Shown here: positions 45,972 to 56,146 of the stretch, piece by piece
Layout: each line of letters starts with the position of its first letter
Position numbering within the stretch: position 1 is the first letter of the stretch
Origin: Helianthus annuus
Lineage: Eukaryota; Streptophyta; Magnoliopsida; Asterales; Asteraceae
DNA: 64,000 bases
Direction: 5' to 3'
NCBI RefSeq assembly: GCF_002127325.2
Contig: NC_035437.2
Coordinates: 166,252,263-166,316,262 of the forward strand
Made by a program: the position numbers and the translations under genes
The notes under the pieces: generated by a model
The model's database searches: none
What the model saw: the letters and a program-made list of their open reading frames with translations, nothing else
Told to the model about the DNA's origin: nothing

Positions 45972-46523
45972 CCTAGTTGACTGGAGATCCCAAGATCTAG
46001 GTTCAATAGGCAAACTTAATCATAAACCCAAAGGGAGTCACTGTGGGGGTGCCCCAAAAATCAATAAAGGGAGTTTATATACTTCCTAGCCCATTCCAAT
46101 CAGTGACATGAAGGAAAGGTTAAGCATGTTGAGGTTAAGGATTTTGAGGAAATCCAAATTAACCATGATGCTTTTAATGATTCAGAGGAATCACCTATGT
46201 TAGAGAGAAGTGGGGTCGCTTCGAATGGATTTGTGGGGAGGCGCAAATCCTAGAGCTCTCGCAGAACCAGGAACGTGTTCCATGACCATAAACGGACACA
46301 ACCATGAGGTCGTGACTCGACTAGGGAGAGTATTGTGTGAATGTATATTGTCGCCTACATAAATGGGGGATTGTTCAAGGACACCGCGTCTACAAGACCC
46401 TAGGAGGCTAAGTATGCTTCACAAAAGGAGGTTCAAAGGTTACACCTACCTATCTTGCAATGCTCAACTGTTGAACGTGTATCGTTGAAACTTGATAAAT
46501 CGATTTCTATTCATGTGGGGGAT
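45972..46523 (+). other. Copia 3' non-coding internal region
   Basis: Untranslated stretch between RNase H and the 3' LTR, ending in the polypurine tract ATGTGGGGGAT (46513-46523). It contains a second G-rich run (CACTGTGGGGGTGCC near 46040). No ORF is supported. Confidence 0.8.
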
Positions 46524-47907
46524 TGTTGGAAATTTTGTTAGGAAAATGATTTTTTCCTAATTTTGGACTAAAAATAAATATAATAAAATGAGTGGGTTTT
46601 ATGTATTTATTTGTGGGTTTGTGTTCTACGTTGGAAGGGCTTCGCAACGAACTAAACCATGTCCAAAACGGAGCTAAGATGAATGAGATATCGATGCTCA
46701 AAGTTTGGTGTTTGAAACTTGAATGCTGAAATAAGTGGGAAAGTGGCACCTTGTCCCACATAGGATGAGAGATGGAACTTAAAGGGGTATTTAAGTAGGA
46801 TCTCTCCATCCTTATTGTTTCATGGAAGCACACACTAGTGTCCTCGCGAAAGGTGCGGAGCACCCTAACTCGCATTCGCACTCGCACACGCTCGCGCGCG
46901 CGGCGTGGGCGATGAGGCGCAATGTGGCGCTTTGATGGCGCACTTTGCACTTCGCACGCTCGCATCGCCGCGAGCCGCTTGAGAGCCGCCTTTGTATTTT
47001 TAACCGCGCGCGCGTGGTGGAGCACAAGGGTTGCAAGGACCAAGTGGTAGGTGATGCGGCGCATGACTTGGCAGTCATGCGCATGCGCGCGTGAGTACAC
47101 CTGGCACGGAGGCGCGCGGTTGCGCGCATGGTGCATGGGTCCTGCTGTGTCGTGCGCGGCGCACCAGAGTGAGCCAATACGGCGCGACTGTGTGGCGCGC
47201 TCGTATAGGCTCACAGGTGACGTGGCGCGCGCTCATGCGCGCATGGACCTGAGTGAGTATGGCGCACGCGCGCATGGCAGTGAGTCAAGTGGACGCACCG
47301 AGCGTGAGGTTGCAGACCTGTGCGCGCGGCAGTGTGTCTTGCGCGCGCATGCGCGGAAGCTTCCTGCTGCAGTTAATGCTAGTGCAGTTACATTCAGCAT
47401 TTGAAACTGACGAAGTTAATGCGTTTGACTGAGAATTAAATGACGAATTAAAGTGCATTAAAGACGTTTAATGCAATTTAATTCACCCATTTAATTCGTT
47501 TTTCAGTTTCTTCAAGACCTGCAGTATAAATAGGAGGTTCCTATGGCAGATTCCACACACCGAAATTCACAAGCTCTCTACAATCTTCTAACTGCAGATT
47601 TTCTTCACTTTCTTTCAAGCTTTCGAGGTACACCTTCGGGTTGGAGTCAAGACCGGCAGTGCAACTGCTTGCGGCTGTTGTATCCTGGAAACAAACGTGT
47701 TCTCCTGGGAGACACGAAATTTGTTTTAAGGGACCCGTGTCTAACACGATCCTCAGCCAAGAACAGTTTCGTCTATTCGAGTTTTCTGATCTAGTTTTTC
47801 CCTTTTTAGTTGTAATTGTATTTATTTTTCAGTTGTAATTCTGTTATTATTCTAGTATTTCAAGTTAATAAATTATTTTATTTATTTTACACGAACGGAT
47901 TACTACA
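46524..47907 (+). repeat. 3' LTR of the Copia element (1384 bp)
   Basis: Starts TGTTGGAAATTTTG and ends GGATTACTACA. It retains the 407-bp segment (46655-47061) missing from the 5' LTR. GCGCGC-rich block about 46880-47360; TATA box at 47525-47532. Confidence 0.95.
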
Positions 47908-48341
47908 AATAACACAATTAAAAATATGTTTATACAGATTAACCCGTTTATGACACGCAACCCATTTAAGTAATTGTGTGACATGTTGACATGACGTTTA
48001 AGACATGCATGGTTATCAATGTAGTTTTACGGAATTTTCTTTTAAGAATGTTATATGTTGTTCTTATGCATTATATGTTTTGGTAACTTTTAATTCGTTT
48101 ATCATGTTAATCATTTGTATTATTAGTTACCCATGCTAAGTGAGTCATGTCAATTATGATATCGGACATGCCATGTCAATTTATATTAGAACCCATCATT
48201 TGAATCAACATGTAAAAAATAAAACGTATGGGACGGAAATAAATAGAGCTGCTTTGCCTTCCACCTAATCTAGACAGGAAAGGCTAAAGCCAATCCCAGG
48301 GATAGTGAAGCTTCAAAGAAGCTTTCCAGTAGTGTAATTAT

Positions 48342-48851
48342 GAAGATGTAAGAAAGAAGAGGAGTCGGTGAGACATCTACTTTTAAGTTGTTTGAAGTCC
48401 CGGGCAATTTGGTGGAATGTCTTGATGTGGCTAAAACTACCGGTGCAAGTGAATTATGAATCAAGCGAGGAAATTTTTGAAAGTATAGATGAGTTCAATA
48501 GTTCGAAGGAATGGAAGAACGTAATAAAAGCTATTGTTATGACAACCTTGTGGCAAATTTGGAAGTCGAGAAATGAGGTGGAATTTAATAGGAAGGTGGG
48601 ATCGGTATCAAATATAATAGATGGAATTAAAGAACTGTCGTATCTTTGGATAAAAGAAAGAGCAAAAATGAAGAACTTAGTATGGGAGAGGTGGAAGGAT
48701 TTCAATATTAGAGATATCATAAAATGAAGTTTGTAGTTTTTATTTTGTATTAGTTCGGCTACATTTTGTTTGTTTATTTTCTTGTACTTTTAGGTTTTAC
48801 AGCTTGCTGGCCCTTGTTTTATAATCATAGAATTCTCGCCGTTCAAAAAAA
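48342..48851 (+). mobile_element. 5'-truncated LINE (3' end)
   Basis: Reads CKKEEESVRHLLLSCLKSR, the zinc-finger-like end of plant LINE RT proteins, then a Trp-rich LWQIWKSRNEVEFNRK segment, ending at TGA (48725-48727), a 3' UTR and a short A tail (48845-48851). A 14-bp TSD AGTAGTGTAA(T/C)TAT at 48328-48341 and 48852-48865 (one mismatch) shows target-primed insertion. Only about 125 codons of ORF2 remain. Confidence 0.9.
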
Positions 48852-48907
48852 AGTAGTGTAACTATTAATGTTTCCTAAATTTTATGTAACAATTATTTGA
48901 AGCCAAC

Positions 48908-49008
48908 ATTGTATAATGTAATGTGATGTAATATTCTATAATGTGATGTAATATGATATGATCTAATATGATATGATCTAATATGATGTAATATAATATA
49001 TGTCTTGG
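48908..49008 (+). repeat. TAATATGATATGATC-type satellite
   Basis: Short tandem units TGTAATGTGATG and TAATATGATATGATC, irregular period of about 15. Confidence 0.85.
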
Positions 49009-49056
49009 GCAAGACTGGATAGTGAAACTTGGGATTAGGATCAAATACAGAGGATC

Positions 49057-49209
49057 CTAATTGTAAGAAGTGTAAGAAGAATTTATAGAGTGACAAGTGT
49101 CCAATAACCTAAAAAAACCCACTACACAAAAAAACCCCACTACAAAAAAAAACTTAAACATCCACCACCACCAAAAACCTAAACCCCCCCCCCCCACATC
49201 ACCCACCCT

Positions 49210-49247
<38 letters not shown>

Positions 49248-49370
49248 CGAGAGGGTGGGGGTGGGGGTGAGGGTGGGTGTTTAGGTTTTTGGTGGTGATG
49301 TAGTGAGTTTAGTTTTAGGTTATTAGACACTTGTCACTCTATAAATCCTTCTTACACTTCTTATAATTAG
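49057..49370 (+). mobile_element. TIR MITE (314 bp)
   Basis: Arms CTAATTGTAAGAAGTGTAAG and the inverted CTTACACTTCTTATAATTAG extend about 140 bp each; the centre is a C run, a ~40-base T run and a G-rich tract. TSD not resolved. Confidence 0.8.
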
Positions 49371-49563
49371 AAGCCTTTGTAGAATAACTTGACCCGTGAA
49401 ACTTGATTTGCCAAAAGTACTTGCAGGATGTTTCATCCACCTACAGAAAGACAATAAGGTGAAAAAATAGGATATAAAATTACTAATTAAAGATATGAAC
49501 AATAAGATTTGTAGAAATAAACAAATGGGAGGGGGTAGAATGAAAACTTTCTAGGGTAACCGG

Positions 49564-49570
49564 CTATAAA
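49564..49570 (+). promoter_or_regulatory. TATA box upstream of the small broken gene
   Basis: CTATAAAA-type box about 70 bp before the ATG at 49638, in a context (CGGCTATAAAACCC) typical of plant promoters. Confidence 0.55.
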
Positions 49571-49637
49571 ACCCAACCATCTCCTCTTATTCGTTTGTCA
49601 GATTTATAATATTCACACAGCCGTCAGACTATAACAG

Positions 49638-50094
49638 ATGGTTGCTTCTTTATCCTCTGTGATTGATCAAGTCAGGCCTCCCGATATGCCAAATTCATTG
49701 GTGAGTGGTTTTTGATCTTAAATTCTTTCTCTTTTTATCTGTTTACGAGTAGTCGTATTGTGATCAAAACTCGTTCTGGTTTTATTTCATGACTTAGAAT
49801 GGGTATCATCATGCAGGGTGTTGAAGAACAATCGTTGACTGTTTATGGGATTTCGGAAGACAATATCATCACAGGTAACTTTTAATCAATTAAGTTCTGG
49901 ATTCATATTTGCTAACTACTCCTTAGATCTGTTGCAAATGAAGGACGTTTTCTTTTTTAGATTTTAAGAAAAGCTTGAACTAATATGTTATTTCATTTTT
50001 AGGGCCTTGGGTCTTCATCTCATCGTGCTCATGTGATTAGTCTGAGATTCCATTGTTGCCGTATGCAAAGGACTCTCGGCTTCTAAATGGCACA
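49638..50094 (+). pseudogene. 5' end of an unrecognised host gene, in-frame stop
   Basis: Three exons with good splice sites: 49638-49700 (MVASLSSVIDQVRPPDMPNSL), 49817-49874 (GVEEQSLTVYGISEDNIIT) and 50003-50094. The third exon reads GPWVFISSCSCD then TAG (50038-50040) and stays open as SEIPLLPYAKDSRLLNGT to a GTAAGG donor, which suggests one nonsense change in an otherwise normal exon. No later exons are seen. A TATA box is present. I do not recognise the family; it could also be a genuine 52-residue peptide gene. Confidence 0.45.
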
Positions 50095-51589
50095 GTAAGG
50101 TTTCAAGACCTGCATCAAAGTGCTTAAGAAGTAAAGACCAAGTTAGAGACTTTGGAGGAGCAGGAGTCCTAATGCCCTGCAAATGTGCAAATCAAAACGT
50201 TGATGAAGTTTTTCTCACACTTTAGGAGGAGTCTCACACAAATGAATCACAACAGCTGCAACGACGTTTTTCTAAGTTTTAGTGTATTAGCAAGCTCATA
50301 AATGAATCCTGAAGATTATTTATAAAAGTTGTAGTTATCTTTTTTTTTTTTGTATGAAAGATATTTTTGTATCTTTGTGGATTAAGGATTTATGATAGTT
50401 TTTTTAATCGTCAGATTGGTAACGGAAAAAGCTAATTATCTACTCTTTTTTATGATTAATTTTTACCTTTTATTAGTTTTGTAATGACATTTTCAATTTG
50501 TGTTCATATTAGTTTTGAAGAGTTCAAATGTAATTTAATTTAAAAAAAAATACATTTTAGTAAAAAACTAAAACAAATTGAACTCTCAAAATTTTTAAAA
50601 ACTAAAGATAAATATAAAAAACTGAAACCAAATTAATTTACTATCAGGAAGCAATTTTTTTAATCCTAAAACAAAAAAAACTTACATAAAAAATTAGTTA
50701 TAATTGCTTTGTCTACCACTAGATGTTAAATGCCAAAAGTAATGAATGATTGTCAATGATTCATTTTTTTTTTTTCAATTTCATAATACATATAATGTTT
50801 AACGTGTTACACCCCTGTTTTCAATGGGCCATATTTGCAGTACACGTGACCGATTGTTAACCGAATTTATATGCCGCTAAAATTAAAGGTTAATACTATC
50901 AAAGTAAACAAAGTTTGCTGATGCTGCTTCACAAGTGATGTTTGATCCTCATTTACAACGAATTTTGTTCATTGCCATTTGCTGCTAAAAATAAAGAACC
51001 TGAACAGGTCTTCATGTAGTGAGTGATTATGTTTGACTATTGTAACCCATAGCTTAGTGTCATTTGCATTGAATTGAAATTTAGAATACGCTACATCTGT
51101 TCTCATGAGCTTACTCTGCAGTGGCTTGCAAAAACAGTAATGTTCCCTACCTCACATAAGTCAGATAGAAACCAAGATGATCATATTCATTGAGATAAAA
51201 CAGCCTTAGGTCTTCGAACAAAAATGCCATATCCCTTCTTAAATCCAACGACCCACTCTATGCTTTTGATATAGCTACTAAATCCATGTTTTGATCAAGC
51301 AATTCAAAAATATACCATCATCAGAATCAACACAATGTGATCTAAAAATATTCTTGCAAACCCAACTTCAGCACATTACAGATGTCAACAGCGTAGCTGT
51401 TGACCTGATTATTTGCGTTACGAACAAATGCTTCTCAGCCATATTTTGCAACCGTTGATCAGTTATGAAATTGCTGTTGCTGAGAAGTTTTACGACGGCT
51501 ACTGATGCATTAGCCACGCTGCTCAGTCAAATCTCTTTCTTCGAACTCCTTGATATCTATTACAGCAGTATCACAATTGGATTCACTAG
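50095..51589. other. AT-rich intergenic, no gene seen
   Basis: Multiple stops in all frames, homopolymer tracts, no recognised TE end. An isolated GTGTTACACCCCTG near 50798 resembles an LTR edge but lacks a partner. Confidence 0.5.
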
Positions 51590-52085
51590 CTTGCAGCAGC
51601 AATTACAACATTACCTTAAAGATTTTCTTTACTTACCTCATCACTTGTGTCTAATTCTTCTTTATTCGCCATTACCTAAACTTTCACAGAAGTTAAAACC
51701 CTAGTTTCAATCAAAGCATTACAATCTTCACCCGAACATGCAACTTCTTCCTTGATCACCACAACCCCATCTTTTTCTTTTAAATATTTCTCCCTTTCTT
51801 CCCTGTTTTGTGTTGAATGTTGAGTTGCAGAAAAAGGCGATAGTGAATTGTTTGGGAAAAAAAGCAGGAAGAAATGGAGAAATATTTAAGATGAAAAAGA
51901 TGGTGTGGTGGTGCAACAGGAAGGACGTTGTACGTCCAGGTGAAAATTGTAAAGCTTTGATTGAAACTAGGGTTTTCATCTTCTGTGAAAGTTAAGGTGA
52001 TGGTGCATAAAGAAGAATTATACGTAAGTGATGAGGTGAGTAAAGATGATAAGGCAATGCTGAATTTTTGCTGCAAGTAAATAGA
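51590..52085 (+). repeat. Long imperfect hairpin (~240-bp arms)
   Basis: Left arm 51590-51820 and right arm 51825-52085 are inverted copies, for example AACTTTCACAGAAG against CTTCTGTGAAAGTT, AACCCTAGTTTCAATC against GATTGAAACTAGGGTT, and CTCATCACTTGTG-like against its inverse. Mismatches are scattered. ORFs inside are by-products. It may be a fold-back element or a young small-RNA locus. Confidence 0.75.
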
Positions 52086-52169
52086 TTGAAGGAAAAGCCA
52101 CAAGTGAAGGAAGACCTGTATCACAATCAAATGATCAGCAGATCAGGCAATAATTAATCTATTAAATAT

Positions 52170-52375
52170 AGAGTAAAATGTCCTTTTCGTCCGCTACTTT
52201 CGTCCAAAGGTTTGTTTTTATGCATCAGGATCCAAAAAGTTTGACATCCGACTTGTTAACTCTTTCCATTTTTCTCCCTTAGTTCAGGGGAATTTGTCTT
52301 TTTTGTTACCTAAAAGGGGTATTTCCTTGAATGCATGTACATTATGTTAAACTCTTGCACATAAAGTGAAAAATT
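52170..52375 (+). mobile_element. Fragment of the GTAAAATGCC MITE family
   Basis: Left terminus AGAGTAAAATGTCCTTTTCGTCC and interior (TTAACTC, CATTTTTCTCC) match 34318-34737; the right terminus is missing. Confidence 0.6.
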
Positions 52376-52379
52376 TAAT

Positions 52380-53900
52380 GTTTTTTAAATCGCCTCATGA
52401 AGAACAAAAAGGAGCCGAGGAAAGCCTCACTTACTTCGAATAATAAGAATCTAATTGAATTGTATAGTATATTCACTACTTCTATCATTTATATAGCTTT
52501 TTGGTATTCAAAGATGTTGAAGATGACAAATAGTATGAGAAACAACTGAAGATTTTGGTATTAACTCTAAGTTGTTATTTTTGGTTGAAACACGTTGTTT
52601 CGATAAGAATTTCAGCTTATAAAGGTAATTAAATGTGTTATTAGGGTAAGAATATGCTATTATGTTGAACTCCGTAAATTAGTTTACCATTCCTGTACAT
52701 CTTACCAAACACTTCTTTGTGCTTCAAAACATTGAAGAAAGGAACTCCTTCAAGATAAATAAATATGAAGAAACTCACACGATTGTTACAATATTTCTTT
52801 AGCGAATGTCTCTATCAAATTTTATAAAATCAATGGTGTGCTTAGCATTAAAGGATATGTAAACAAATGTGTATGGAGTATTCCTTTTCATTCGCCTTAA
52901 GAAGAAAAAAATCAGCCCAGGAAAGCCTCTTGGCTAATTGTAGTATGGAGGAACTATAAAACATTTTTCAAAGCTCGTTTTATTGGAATTTAATTGTATA
53001 TTCACGGTTCTTTTTACCAATTATATAGCTTCTTTACTTACAGGAAGGAATGTTGAAGATGACAAACACTATGAAATTCTTGTATCAACTTTAAGTTGTT
53101 TTTTTTGGTTGAAATATTTTGTTTACACGGGAATTTGCACTTATAAAAGGAAACTAAATATGTTATTAGGGTAGGAATGTGTTATTATGTTGCACGAGGT
53201 GAATTACTTACCCACTTCTATACTGCATAAGTTCAAAGAAAGGAACTCTTCAAGAATAATTGCTATACAGAAACTCACACTATTGTTACATTATTATTTT
53301 AGCAAGGTTGTACTAATTACATTGTAGTTCATCATGTCTATATAAAATTCTATAAAACCAATGTTATGCTTGACATAAAAGATTTATCATTAACAATAGA
53401 AGATATGTAAACAAATGCGTACGGTGATCTCTTTCTCAATTACTTAAGTACATAAGTAATGAAGGAATGCCTCTACTGGCCAACATAATTATACAACTTT
53501 CTTCGAAGCTCGGCTTGTAGGAATGTAATTGACTTATAGTTTATCACCAGTTTTATCAACTATAGATTAAGCTTCTTGATTTTCTAGGATATTGAAGAAG
53601 ACAAACACTATAAGAAACAAATGAAGATTTTGGTATTAACTCTAACTTGTGGCTCTTTTGATTGAAATAGTTTGGTTCCACCAGAATTTCCACTTATTAA
53701 AGAAAAGTAAACATGATTAGGGCAAGAATATTTTATCCTGTTGCGCCGTGAATGAATTACTTTCACATTCTTCTACACCTTATCAAACACCTAAGCTCTT
53801 CAAAATCTAAAAAGGAAAAAAAAAACGAATTCAAGACAAATTTTTATATAGAAACTCACTATGATGTTAACCTATTTCTTTATTGATGTTTTACTAATTA
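52380..53900 (+). repeat. Three diverged tandem copies of a ~537-bp unit
   Basis: Landmarks repeat near 52513, 53050 and 53588 (ATGTTGAAGATGACAAA), with AAAGCCTC blocks at about 52420 and 52922 (less clear in copy 3), a TTTTTGGTTGAAA-type block and a TTAGGG(T/C)AAGAAT-type block following each time. Copies differ by many substitutions and indels. No conserved ORF. Confidence 0.8.
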
Positions 53901-54269
53901 CCTTTTCCGATCACCACTTCTCAATAATGATTTAACGTGTGAAACTGTTGGTCGCGATACGGATCATCGGACGAACATGATTTCTTGTTTCGAATGCCGT
54001 AGCGAGTACGAAATCCAAGCTACGACACAAAGCGAGCGAGAGAATTTACACAATAAAGATTCAACGTTTAACGATTCCGTGTGTATACTATCGACTACAC
54101 CAAAGCTTCTAACAGTAGCAAGGAGGAAGGTTAATGTCGAACTCGTGACCTACAAGATTGAGTTGCACCTTAGGTAAACGTGTGAGACTTCAATTGGCTT
54201 GCGATCAGCACTTCTATAATGTGTCTGTCTTCAAGAGGCATCAGGGTTAAACAGAACAGAGGCAAAGCG
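53901..54269. other. Unassigned intergenic sequence
   Basis: A ~190-bp GC-normal patch (53950-54180) is open in one frame (MISCFECRSEYEIQATTQSE onwards) but shows no known domain; probably TE-derived. Confidence 0.3.
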
Positions 54270-54397
54270 ATTAGTCACCGCTTCTAGTGGCACTATTTTT
54301 GGGTGCCGCCCATTCCAACAATGGTCTTTAGTGGCATTTTTTGGTTTTTTTGTGGCACTTTTTGTGTGCCACTAGATGGCAAGTTTTTGTAGTGATT
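54270..54397 (-). mobile_element. CACTA-type element end, first
   Basis: On the minus strand it starts CACTACAAAAACTTGCC, followed by repeated GTGCCAC(T/A) motifs, the usual sub-terminal arrangement of CACTA elements. The partner end was not found. Confidence 0.6.
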
Positions 54398-54866
54398 GTA
54401 AAAGTGTCCTAATATGTTCTTTTTAGGACGCTATTCAAGTTGTCTATAGACATATTATGCGACCATAAAATTGGTTTCATGATCTAATTTGGTATATTAG
54501 GACCCTTTTATTGGTACTAAATTAGCTATAATGTTACATCATAAGGGTCCTATCAATTAATTTCTAAGGACGCTTGTAAGTGTATCAAAAGATTAAAAGT
54601 ATGTACGCACATGTTAGAACATCATAAAAGTGTCCTATTATGTTTTTATTAGGACACTATTTTGGATGTTCAAAGACATATTACGCGACCATAAAATTGG
54701 TTTCATAATCTTATTTGAGATGTTAGGACGTTTTTTTAGTTCCGGGACTTATTATGACCCCTTTACATGAAACGCTTTTACCGTTGGTCCTATTAAATGA
54801 AAGGTCCTATAAAATAGCATTTTAGGACGTTTTTGCGCGTACTAAAAACCCAGTTTTCTTGTAGTG
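54398..54866 (-). mobile_element. CACTA-type element end, second
   Basis: On the minus strand it starts CACTACAAGAAAACTGGG (54866) with many GTCC(T/C)A sub-terminal repeats. Two related segments (CATATTA(T/C)GCGACCATAAA near 54453 and 54668) are about 215 bp apart. It abuts the first CACTA end; truncated. Confidence 0.7.
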
Positions 54867-56130
54867 TGTCGCCTACGCCAATCCTAAATGCCCTTCCATG
54901 AGCACCACTTCCAGTCTTGTTGTTACTGTTACGAGGATTCCCAATACTGTCGTTGTTCCCTGGGTTGTTGGCGTCTTGACTTAACAATGCCCAATCCTTG
55001 TCAAAGTCACCTTCATTCCCATACTGAAAGTTATGATTTTCGAGTACCTTGTTGTCGCCATGGCCATTGCCCCTAATGTTGTTGCTTGAAAACAGATCCT
55101 TGCGATCTTTTTCCCTTAGGGTCCACCTTCCTATTGTTCTTGTCACGTCCTAGGGTACTGCTCATGGCGCTAGTAATGACGCATCCCATATTCCAGTCGG
55201 TTTCCAGCGTTTTACGCCCCGATTGATTCGTAAGAGTTAGTTCCCAGACGTTGCTTGCTAGGGTTAGGGACTCGATCGAAGTCAACCTACTGATGTTCGT
55301 TGTCAGAGAGCAGGGTCCTCCTATCACTAGGGTTGGTAATGCATCACGTTCATCTTCTTGTCCATCGGTCTTACGAGTCGATTGAATAGCGCACGGTAAA
55401 TCGTTATAGAATCACAGAGGTGTCCATACTTTTGAATTTGAGGCGTCAAAGTAAACAAGAAAAGTGAGAAAGTATAGACCAAACATTTAACGTTTCGACA
55501 TCTGCCTCAAAGACGTTCGCACTAACACCTAACATTTCTACACGGCTCGCTAGACGTTCAGTTACGTGTTCAGGTATCACTCAATATCATCGAGACTCGT
55601 AAGGGTTCAGAGGGAAGTGAAAGGACCACATTCAAATAGGAGACAGTCATTGCTATGACCCCTATGGGTCGTTGTATTTCACATTTGGTCGAATAATGGA
55701 ATGGAACTCCTTTCACACTTGTTAGGCCTTGTTGGGACTCACATGCACTCCACATTATTATTATGTGTGCCCCCACAATAATAATATGATTTGCATGCTC
55801 GTCTCAGTTCCTCCTAACTCGTATTAAGTGGTTCCTCAGACTCGAGTAGCAAAACAAGGATATCACAAAATGGGGGTCATGAATGTCTAGGGAATCACCA
55901 CACCATCAATCACTCAACACATGCAAGTAATACGTGAATTCATATTGTTGTGCTAAACGGGCAATCACATGCAATATCATATGTAAGTGTCCACTAGTTA
56001 TGCAGTGCAATGAGTAAACGAGAGACAAACCTTGCAGTCTGGAGCTGAGTGTCATGGTCATATTCAGAACTTATTCGGTTATAGTCTGGTTTTATAAAAA
56101 CGTTTTAAAACCAAGTTCACTATAACCAGT
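54867..56130 (-). other. Leader/5' region of a retrotransposon remnant
   Basis: Lies downstream (minus strand) of the primer site at 56131-56143. A 117-codon minus ORF (55146-54793) reads RKDLFSSNNIRGNGHGDNK and ...GSGAHGRAFRIGVG. I do not recognise it; it might be a gag-like or LINE ORF1-like fragment. Cut by the CACTA end at 54866. Confidence 0.4.
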
Positions 56131-56143
56131 GGCTCTGATACCA
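56131..56143 (-). other. Primer binding site, tRNA-iMet
   Basis: Minus strand TGGTATCAGAGCC, three bases from the LTR end at 56147. Confidence 0.9.
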
Positions 56144-56146
56144 ATC

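Larger units (their letters stand above)
40527..47907 (+). mobile_element. Ty1/Copia LTR retrotransposon, nearly complete
   Basis: 5' LTR 40527-41581, coding region 41910-45971, 3' LTR 46524-47907, perfect 5-bp TSD AATAA (40522-40526, 47908-47912). Domain order gag, protease, integrase, RT, RNase H is the Copia order. Coding is interrupted by two compensating frameshifts in gag and two nonsense codons in pol, so the copy is inactive but young-looking. Polypurine tract CATGTGGGGGAT precedes the 3' LTR. Confidence 0.96.

Noticed and set aside
51465..52130. Several 60-116 codon ORFs on both strands
   Set aside because: They cover the hairpin arms and show no domain; mirrored ORFs are expected from inverted copies.
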